DNA of 8,552 bases, taken from positions 1 through 8,552 of the forward strand of contig JADGQH010000135.1 of NCBI GenBank assembly GCA_017881985.1. Direction: 5' to 3'. The notes beneath the pieces are model-generated. The model was not told the origin of the DNA and made no database searches. It was given only the letters and a program-made list of their open reading frames with translations. Position 1 is the stretch's first letter, and the number at the start of each line of letters is the position of its first letter. The translations under genes were made by a program, and so were the position numbers. Below, piece after piece: positions 1-4,955 of the stretch. This stretch comes from Chloroflexota bacterium (GTDB lineage: Bacteria; Chloroflexota; Limnocylindria; Limnocylindrales; CSP1-4).

Positions 1-1554
1 GGCACGGCCGGTCGCGAGCGTGCGGGGGTCGGCCACGATGCCGGCCCAGCCGCTGACCTCGATCCCGGCCCCCTCGGGGAGGATCGACGGATCGGGCTCT
101 TCGCCGATCGCGACGAGGATCGTGCTGGCCGGGACCTCCCGGATCGCACCGGGAACTGCCGCGTAGACGGGACGGCCGCGCTCGACCTGGCCCGTCGGCC
201 GCTGCTCCTGGACGCGGAGCGCCATGACGGCCCCCTCGCGCCCGACAACCTCGGTCGGGGCAAGCCCGGCGAGGATCGTGATCCCCTCGCGTTCGGCCGC
301 TTCGACCTCCTCTTCCTGGGCCGGCATGTCACCCCGGCCGCGTCGGTAGACGATGCTCACGGAGTCGGCGCCGGAGCGCCACGCGGAACGAGCGGCGTCC
401 ATGGCCGTGCTGCCGCCGCCGACCACGATGACCGGGCCGGACAGGCGCGGGTTCTCGCCGAGGTTGACCTCCTTGAGGAAGCGCGTCGCCGGGATGACCC
501 CGCGCGCGTCGTCGCCGGGGACGCCGAGCCGCCGGCTCTTGGAGGCGCCGGTCGCGAGGAAGACGGCCTTGAAGCCCTCGCGCTCGAGGTCGCCGAGCGT
601 GAAGTCGCGGCCCATCGCGGTGTCCAGCCGGAGCTCGACGCCGAGCCCGACGATCCGCTCGATCTCCTCGCGGAGCACCGATCGCGGCAGGCGGTACTCG
701 GGGATCCCGATCGCCATCATCCCGCCCGGCACCGGCATGGCCTCCATGACCGACACCGAGTACCCGAGGCGAGCGAGGTAGTACGCGGCGGACATGCCAG
801 CGGGGCCACCACCGACGATCGCGACGCGCTCGGCACGCTTCTTCGCGGGCCGGGGGACCGCCGGGAGCTTCCCGTGCTCGACGGCGAAGCGCTTGATGGT
901 CCTGATCGAGATGGGCTCGTCCAGCGTCCCGCGCCGGCATGCCGACTCGCACGGCGCCGTGCAGATCCAGCCGCAGACGGACGGGAACGGGTTCACCTCG
1001 GCGGCCACCGCGTAGGCGTCGTCGTACCGTCCGGCCGCCACGAGCCCGACGTAACGGCCCGCGTCGGTGCCGGCCGGACACGCTTCCTGGCACGGCGCGA
1101 TGGGCGATGCGGGGCCTTCGGTGACCATCGACTGCCAGACCTGCCACGGCTCGGGCCGCGAGCGGGTTCGCCAGGTGAAAAGGTCGCCGAAGGGCGAATC
1201 GTGGACCGGCTTGAGCGCCTCGCGGGTGACCGCGGAGAGCGGCACCCAGCCGCCTTCATCCGCGGTCGGCCGCTCGATGGGGCCCTGGCGCGCGACGAGC
1301 GGCGTCGGCTCCTTCATCACGGCCAGCGTCATGACGTTCGGCGGGCACTCCCGAATGCAGATCGAGCAGCCAATGCACTCGCCGACCTGGACGGGGTGCT
1401 CCATCATCCACGGGAGCGGCCCGCCGCCTTCGCTGCCCACTTCGATGCCGGCCGCAGCCGGGCGGCTCATATCGAGCGCCTCGACCGGGCAGACGTCCAT
1501 GCAGACGCCGCAGTTGATGCAGTTCGCGTGGTCGATGTCGATGCGATAGCCCAT
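1..1554 (-). CDS. Ferredoxin-GltD fusion: FAD/NAD(P)-dependent Fe-S oxidoreductase (partial, 3' end beyond window)
   Basis: The open frame gives 518 codons from ATG at 1554 to the left edge without a stop, so the C-terminus is missing. Residues 1-80 form a two-cluster ferredoxin domain: C12-x2-C15-x2-C18-x3-C22-P and C60-x2-C63-x2-C66-x3-C70-P. Residues about 150-230 match the Fe-S N-domain of the glutamate synthase small subunit (C155, C159, then C194, C198, C202, C206). An FAD Rossmann motif GGGPAG lies at 248-253 and a second dinucleotide motif GGGSTAMDAAR at 379-389. YRR at 403-405 suggests NADPH preference, as in GltD. The family moves electrons between NAD(P)H and Fe-S carriers through FAD in the cytoplasm. 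Such fusions often serve ferredoxin-linked 2-oxoacid oxidoreductases, so the gene to the left may be one; that is inference. It is not a plain gltD, because of the added ferredoxin domain. A good ribosome site fixes the start. The spacer between the two ferredoxin motifs (23-59) is long. Confidence 0.93.
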   Translation of the reverse strand, partial: MGYRIDIDHANCINCGVCMDVCPVEALDMSRPAAAGIEVGSEGGGPLPWMMEHPVQVGECIGCSICIRECPPNVMTLAVMKEPTPLVARQGPIERPTADEGGWVPLSAVTREALKPVHDSPFGDLFTWRTRSRPEPWQVWQSMVTEGPASPIAPCQEACPAGTDAGRYVGLVAAGRYDDAYAVAAEVNPFPSVCGWICTAPCESACRRGTLDEPISIRTIKRFAVEHGKLPAVPRPAKKRAERVAIVGGGPAGMSAAYYLARLGYSVSVMEAMPVPGGMMAIGIPEYRLPRSVLREEIERIVGLGVELRLDTAMGRDFTLGDLEREGFKAVFLATGASKSRRLGVPGDDARGVIPATRFLKEVNLGENPRLSGPVIVVGGGSTAMDAARSAWRSGADSVSIVYRRGRGDMPAQEEEVEAAEREGITILAGLAPTEVVGREGAVMALRVQEQRPTGQVERGRPVYAAVPGAIREVPASTILVAIGEEPDPSILPEGAGIEVSGWAGIVADPRTLATGRA

Positions 1555-1560
1555 GGCATG

Positions 1561-1567
1561 CCTCCCT
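1561..1567 (-). promoter_or_regulatory. Shine-Dalgarno site of the Fe-S oxidoreductase
   Basis: Read on the minus strand, AGGGAGG lies 6 nt before the ATG at 1554. A second ATG at 1559-1557 is out of frame and too close to this site to use it, so 1554 is the supported start. Confidence 0.75.
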
Positions 1568-1656
1568 GCGGATCCCGCCCGCCGAGCATGCGGCCCGAGG
1601 TCGGGATGCGCCACGTTCGGTCGAGCGGGAGGAGTACCCGTCCGACCGGGTGGGGG

Positions 1657-1676
1657 CCGGGGGCCGTTTGGCCCGG
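1657..1676 (-). other. GC-rich hairpin in the gap after the response regulator, possible weak terminator
   Basis: A 5-bp perfect GC stem (1661-1665 with 1670-1674) closes a 4-nt loop. It can be extended by two more pairs (1657-1658 with 1675-1676) across a two-base bulge. It lies about 90 bases past the stop of the response regulator and about 100 bases before the next gene. There is no run of T after it on the minus strand, so a classical intrinsic terminator is not shown. The rest of the 208-bp gap holds no gene and no promoter I would defend. Confidence 0.25.
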
Positions 1677-1762
1677 GTCATCGCGGGCCGTTCGGCATGC
1701 CGGCGCGGCGCCGTGGCGGCGGCGCTCCGTTCGCGCGGCGCGGCCGTGGCTCGGCGGTCAGC

Positions 1763-2425
1763 TCACCGATCGGGGACGAGGCCCTCCCTGACCGCTCGGG
1801 CGGCCACCTCGGTGCGGCTGCCCGCGTGGAGCTTCTCCAGGATGTTGCGGAGGTGGAACTTGGTCGTGTTCTCGGAGATCCCCAGGTCGGCGGCGATCTC
1901 CTTGTTCCGCAGCCCGGCGACCACGAGCCGGAGCACCTCGACCTCGCGCTCGGTCAGGCGATCCGGCTCCGGCGCGACTCCCCCGCTCCCGGCTCCCGCG
2001 GTCCGGGTGGTCGGGCGGGCGACCTCGGTGAGGATCCGCGCCGCGGTCACCGGCGAGATGGCGACCTCGCCACGCTCGACCGCCTCGAGCATCGCCCGAA
2101 GCTGCGGTGCCTCGAGGTCCTTGAGGAGGTAGCCGCGGGCACCCGCCTTGATCGCCGTGAAGAGGTCGTCCTCGTCCTCGCTCGCGGTGAGCATCACGAT
2201 CGGGATCTCTGGGTGGTTCGCGGCAAGGCGCACGGTGGCGTCGATGCCTCCCCCGCCGGGCATCCGGACATCCATCAGGACGAGATCGGGAGCGAGCTGC
2301 TCGGCGAGCTCCACCGCGCCATCGCCGTCCGCGGCGAACCCGACGACCTCGTGGCCCCACGCGGCGAGGAGCGAGGCGACTCCGTCGCGGAAGAGCGCGT
2401 GGTCGTCGGCCAGGAGGACGCGCAT
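1763..2425 (-). CDS. NarL/FixJ-family response regulator (REC + LuxR-type HTH)
   Basis: This 220-residue protein is the usual length for the family. The receiver domain (1-120) has the acidic pair D7/D8, phospho-acceptor D52 in LVLMDVRMP, T80 and K102. A Gly/Ala/Pro-rich linker (about 137-155) leads to a LuxR/GerE helix-turn-helix at about 157-212, with LTEREVEVLRLV and the recognition-helix region ISENTTKFHLRNIL. By family knowledge, the kinase phosphorylates D52, which frees the HTH to bind promoter DNA as a dimer. The ATG shares its A with the TGA of the kinase gene (TGATG). There is no purine-rich ribosome site in front of it, so translation probably depends on re-initiation after the kinase. 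It is therefore the cognate partner of that kinase. The target genes cannot be read from the window. Confidence 0.97.
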   Translation of the reverse strand: MRVLLADDHALFRDGVASLLAAWGHEVVGFAADGDGAVELAEQLAPDLVLMDVRMPGGGGIDATVRLAANHPEIPIVMLTASEDEDDLFTAIKAGARGYLLKDLEAPQLRAMLEAVERGEVAISPVTAARILTEVARPTTRTAGAGSGGVAPEPDRLTEREVEVLRLVVAGLRNKEIAADLGISENTTKFHLRNILEKLHAGSRTEVAARAVREGLVPDR

Positions 2426-3951
2426 CAGGCCGTGACCGGCGTCGGCCCGGGCGTCGGCCCGGGCGCACGTTCGGGTGCCACCTCGGGCGACGGCTCGCGT
2501 GTCAGGTCCACGGCCGCGGCCGGCGCGGGCTCAGGGGCCGCGCTCGACGTCGCTCCGGGCGTCGCATCCTGCGCGGGCATCGATTGCTCATCGGGCTTTG
2601 GCTCGTGCGGCAACCCTTCCGCCACCTCGACGACCGGGCGGAACGGTGCCGCGAGCCGGACGACCGCGCCGCCGTCCGGGGCGTTCTCCAGGTCGAGGGT
2701 CCCGCCGATGCCGGCAGCCCGCTCGGACATCGAGCGGAGGCCGTAGTGCGGGCGGCCGTCCCCGGGCCCGCCGGCCGTGAAGCCGCGGCCGTCATCGCGG
2801 ATCGCGACGATCAGGCGATCCGCCTCGGAGCGGAGGTCGATGGTCACCCGCCGCGCGCCCGCGTGCTTGCGCACGTTGGTCAGCGCCTCCGCGACGATCC
2901 GGAACGCCTGCGTCTCCACCTCCGGTTCGAGCCGCGCCGCCTCGACCTCCGGCGCCGCGTGGACGCGAATGGCGAGCTTCGCCGACTCCGCAACGCCCGC
3001 GGCATGCGCTCGGATCGCGGCCACGAGCCCAGACGCGGGCCCGATGGGGCTGCGCAGGCCGAGGATCGTCTCGCGGACGTCGACGTAGACGGATCGCGCC
3101 GCAGCCGAGAGCTCGCCGAGCTGGGCGCGCGCTTCGTCGACACGGCCCATGGCAAGGAAGCCGTCGACGGCCTGCGACTTCGTGTTCACGTAGCCGAGCA
3201 CCTGCGAAAGCCCATCGTGGAGCTCGCGCGCGATCCGCTCCCGCTCGCCGACGACCGCGAGCTCCCGCAGCCGCGCCTCCAGCCGGGCGTTCTCCAGGGC
3301 GATCGTGGCCTGGTTGGCGAGCGACGACAGCGTCTCGACCGCGTCCGCATCGAAGCCGCGCGCCTCCGCCGCCCCAACGGCGAGCAGCCCGATCGTCGTC
3401 CCGCCGCGCTGCAGGGGCGCTGCCACGCGAGCGACCGCGGATGCCGGCACCACGAAGCGGAGGATCTGGTCGGCGGCCGTTACCTCGAGCCCATCGGCCG
3501 GATCCGGTCCGGGGGCAGAGGGCGTCGCGACCAGCGCGCCCGGGATCGCGCTCGCCGCGCGACGGGCGAGGCGACCGTCCGGACCGGCCAGGAGGAGCAC
3601 GACGGCGTCCACCCCGAGGAGCTCGCGGGTGTGGGTCACGATGGCATCGAGCACGCGATCGACATCGGTCAGGGAGGCGAGCGCGACGCTCACGCGGTGC
3701 AGGGCGCGGGCGGATGTCTCGCGGGCTTCGAGCTCCTGGTTGCGCCGGCGGAGGGCGCCGGTGAGCGTATCGATCCTGCCGAATGCGAGCGCGCCGAAGA
3801 TCCCGCCGAGCACCAGCGTGACGGCCACCACGACGAGCGTGTCGACCGGGAAGGCGAATGCCTCGTCGAGAAGCTGGTCGCTGACGATCTCGATCGCGCC
3901 CACGACGAGCGCGGGCACGAGGACGAGGAGCCATCGGGCTCGATTGTTCAC
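2425..3951 (-). CDS. Membrane-anchored GAF-domain sensor histidine kinase (HisKA_3/NarL-partner type)
   Basis: Using GTG at 3951 the protein has 508 residues. Two hydrophobic segments (about 7-24 and 38-57) flank a loop of only about 13 residues, so little sensing can occur outside the membrane. A short coiled-coil-like stretch (about 63-80) leads to a GAF domain (about 85-220), the likely sensor. The HisKA_3 dimerisation helix carries ERERIARELHDGLSQ with phospho-acceptor H245. The ATPase domain has the N-box EALTNVRKHAG (N359), DDGRGF (386-391) and GLRSMSERA (404-412). The protein autophosphorylates and passes phosphate to the overlapping response regulator. I chose 3951 because GAGG lies 5 nt upstream and the protein then begins just before the first membrane helix. 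A longer frame opens with GTG at 4044, one base after the upstream stop, adding 31 Pro/Gly/Arg-rich residues. Residues about 438-508 form an unusual Pro/Ala/Glu-rich tail beyond the ATPase fold. Confidence 0.95.
   Translation of the reverse strand: MNNRARWLLVLVPALVVGAIEIVSDQLLDEAFAFPVDTLVVVAVTLVLGGIFGALAFGRIDTLTGALRRRNQELEARETSARALHRVSVALASLTDVDRVLDAIVTHTRELLGVDAVVLLLAGPDGRLARRAASAIPGALVATPSAPGPDPADGLEVTAADQILRFVVPASAVARVAAPLQRGGTTIGLLAVGAAEARGFDADAVETLSSLANQATIALENARLEARLRELAVVGERERIARELHDGLSQVLGYVNTKSQAVDGFLAMGRVDEARAQLGELSAAARSVYVDVRETILGLRSPIGPASGLVAAIRAHAAGVAESAKLAIRVHAAPEVEAARLEPEVETQAFRIVAEALTNVRKHAGARRVTIDLRSEADRLIVAIRDDGRGFTAGGPGDGRPHYGLRSMSERAAGIGGTLDLENAPDGGAVVRLAAPFRPVVEVAEGLPHEPKPDEQSMPAQDATPGATSSAAPEPAPAAAVDLTREPSPEVAPERAPGPTPGPTPVTA
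2438..2461. repeat. Two exact tandem copies of a 12-bp GC repeat in the kinase 3' end
   Basis: GGCGTCGGCCCG occurs at 2438-2449 and again at 2450-2461, followed by four more matching bases. On the coding strand it gives the Gly-Pro-Thr-Pro repeats at the end of the kinase. Being a multiple of three, gain or loss of a copy would keep the frame. The unit contains GCCCGGGC palindromes across its junctions. Confidence 0.85.
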
Positions 3952-3956
3952 GTGGA

Positions 3957-3960
3957 CCTC
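3957..3960 (-). promoter_or_regulatory. Putative ribosome binding site for the histidine kinase (GAGG)
   Basis: On the minus strand GAGG is followed by 5 nt and then GTG at 3951. The alternative GTG at 4044 has only a poor GAG match in front of it. This site is the main reason for preferring the shorter kinase. Confidence 0.45.
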
Positions 3961-4045
3961 GAAGCCGACCCGCGGGTGGGGTCCCGGACGGTCGCCCGAA
4001 GCATACGCCCGGGTCGCCGCGGGTCCGGCCGGCAGCGAGCCCACC

Positions 4046-4399
4046 TCACTCGCGTGGTACTGCCGCCTCGTGGCGCAGCAGGACGCGAGTCAGGTCGTCG
4101 ATCGCGTCCCGGAACGCGATCACGAGATCGGCCGGAAGGACCTCCGCGACCGAATCCTTCGGTCCATACGCGGCACGCGCCCGTCGGGCCACGGAGCGCA
4201 GCTCACCGGCAGGGGCGTCACGCAGGCGATCGGGCAAGGGCTCGAGGAAGGCGGCCCACCGCGCGGCGCCCGGCGAGCCCGCTGATTCCGCCGCCCGCGC
4301 CGCGTCCACGAGGCGGTCCGCGTGGCGCGCGGCCGCGAGCGCGGCCTCGTCGATCGCCGGGAGCTCGTGCCGCCCGGGGCGGAATGGCTGCGCCGACAC
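4046..4399 (-). CDS. Hypothetical protein, 117 residues, function unknown
   Basis: I do not recognise this protein. It starts with GTG at 4399, has no membrane segment, signal peptide or cysteine, and is very rich in Ala and Arg with regularly spaced Asp/Glu. It looks largely alpha-helical: likely helices at about 16-40, 44-60 and 64-78, and a last one around ADLVIAFRDAIDDLTRVLLRHEA (about 89-111). Only 8 bases separate its GTG from the stop of the DUF6941-like gene, and no good ribosome site is present, which suggests coupled translation. Its TGA ends one base before the longest possible start of the histidine kinase. That placement hints at co-expression with both neighbours, perhaps as an accessory or adaptor of the two-component system, but only by position. 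The gene call rests on the orientation, the tight fit and a plausible helical protein, so an over-called frame in GC-rich DNA remains possible. Confidence 0.68.
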   Translation of the reverse strand: MSAQPFRPGRHELPAIDEAALAAARHADRLVDAARAAESAGSPGAARWAAFLEPLPDRLRDAPAGELRSVARRARAAYGPKDSVAEVLPADLVIAFRDAIDDLTRVLLRHEAAVPRE

Positions 4400-4407
4400 C
4401 GCGCCGG

Positions 4408-4827
4408 TCAGTTCAGCCCGGTCGGCTCGGCGATCCGCTCGACGACCAGCGAGATCCGCTTGCGCTCGGACCCGTTGACGAGGACCCGGAGCGAATGGTC
4501 GCCGGGAGCGTTGAACCCGAGGTTCCAGAGGTCGATCGCGAACGTGACGACCGTGTCACGGCCGTCCCGCGGCCCATGCGCGGCGATCAGGCCGTTCGCC
4601 CCGGCGATCTCGGACCCGTCGGGAGCCAGCAGCACGAAGCGGACGTCGTGCTCCTTGTCGAGCTCGGGCGAGGTAACCAGCAGCCCGACGACGAGCGCCA
4701 GGTGCGGGTGCCGGAACGGGAACGACTGTGCGCCCAGCCTCGTGACACCACCGCCGAGCACGTGGAACTTCTCGCCGGGGCGGGCGTCGGCGGAGTCGGC
4801 AAGGAAGGCGAATTCGATCTCGGGCAT
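4408..4827 (-). CDS. DUF6941-like protein, 139 residues, function unknown
   Basis: The N-terminus MPEIEFAFLADSADARPG, followed by KFHVLGGGVTRL, matches my memory of the DUF6941 family, small bacterial proteins that open with an EFAFLAD-type strand and a Leu-Gly-Gly turn. No biochemical role is known to me. The body alternates hydrophobic strands (LALVVGLLV, VRFVLLAPDG, TVVTFAIDLWNL, HSLRVLVNG, RISLVVERI), suggesting an all-beta sandwich. There are no cysteines, membrane helices or catalytic motifs. The open frame extends upstream to GTG at 4917, but those 30 residues (EPPLELAVEPPVEA and on) are low-complexity and coincide with a repeat and a hairpin. The family also starts at this Met, so I chose 4827. 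No strong ribosome site precedes it. The stop lies 8 bases before the next small gene, so the two are probably co-translated. The family name is likely but was not checked by a search. Confidence 0.82.
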   Translation of the reverse strand: MPEIEFAFLADSADARPGEKFHVLGGGVTRLGAQSFPFRHPHLALVVGLLVTSPELDKEHDVRFVLLAPDGSEIAGANGLIAAHGPRDGRDTVVTFAIDLWNLGFNAPGDHSLRVLVNGSERKRISLVVERIAEPTGLN

Positions 4828-4832
4828 GCCCG
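4821..4832. repeat. 12-bp perfect palindrome over the start codon of the DUF6941-like gene
   Basis: CGGGCATGCCCG reads the same on both strands and contains the ATG start (4827-4825). It has no loop, so it resembles an operator-like dyad more than an RNA hairpin. Its core GGCATGCC also sits directly before the start codon at 1554. Confidence 0.6.
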
Positions 4833-4855
4833 GATGGTACGTCCCCGGCGATCCG

Positions 4856-4888
4856 GCCGCCGGTCGGTCCGTCGCCTCGACCGGCGGC
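4856..4888. repeat. 11-bp perfect inverted repeat (hairpin) between uvrA and the DUF6941-like gene
   Basis: GCCGCCGGTCG at 4856-4866 is exactly reverse-complementary to CGACCGGCGGC at 4878-4888, with an 11-nt loop. It lies about 68 bases past the uvrA stop and 28 bases before the ATG at 4827. No T-run follows on the minus strand. It could end or stabilise the uvrA transcript, act as a leader structure for the next gene, or be a protein-binding dyad. Confidence 0.7.
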
Positions 4889-4929
4889 TCCACCGCCAGC
4901 TCGAGCGGCGGCTCCACAGCAGCTCGATC
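4883..4929. repeat. Imperfect 24/23-bp tandem repeat in the uvrA-DUF6941 gap
   Basis: Copy 1 (4883-4906) and copy 2 (4907-4929) share an exact GGCGGCTCCAC followed, after 3-4 variable bases, by AGCTCGA and a final C. They differ by one indel and a few substitutions. Copy 1 overlaps the right arm of the inverted repeat. The one-base length difference breaks triplet phase, which argues that the region is not coding. Confidence 0.7.
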
Positions 4930-4930
4930 T

Positions 4931-4945
4931 GCGGCGTACTGCCGC
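4931..4945 (-). other. Small hairpin just after the uvrA stop
   Basis: GCGGC (4931-4935) pairs with GCCGC (4941-4945) over a 5-nt loop, beginning about 10 bases past the uvrA TGA. There is no T-tract. It is a possible 3'-end structure, but a short GC stem like this can arise by chance. Confidence 0.3.
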
Positions 4946-4955
4946 TGGCGAGCCT

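Noticed and set aside
329..1147. A 272-codon minus-strand frame inside the Fe-S oxidoreductase.
   Set aside because: It is a frame-shifted reading of the same strand. The frame starting at 1554 carries all the cysteine, FAD and NAD(P) motifs without interruption.
1657..1676. Intrinsic terminator after the response regulator.
   Set aside because: The stem is present, but there is no T-tract on the transcribed side, so I list it only as a hairpin.
1553..2746. A 397-codon plus-strand open frame over the response regulator.
   Set aside because: It is antisense to clear REC and HTH domains and to the kinase C-terminus, so it is a shadow.
2792..3934. A 380-codon minus-strand frame inside the histidine kinase.
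   Set aside because: It is an Arg-rich shifted frame. The true frame carries the H-box, N-box and G-box.
4828..4917. A 30-residue N-terminal extension of the DUF6941-like protein from GTG at 4917.
   Set aside because: The residues are low-complexity and come from a repeat and an inverted repeat. The family-like start is the Met at 4827.
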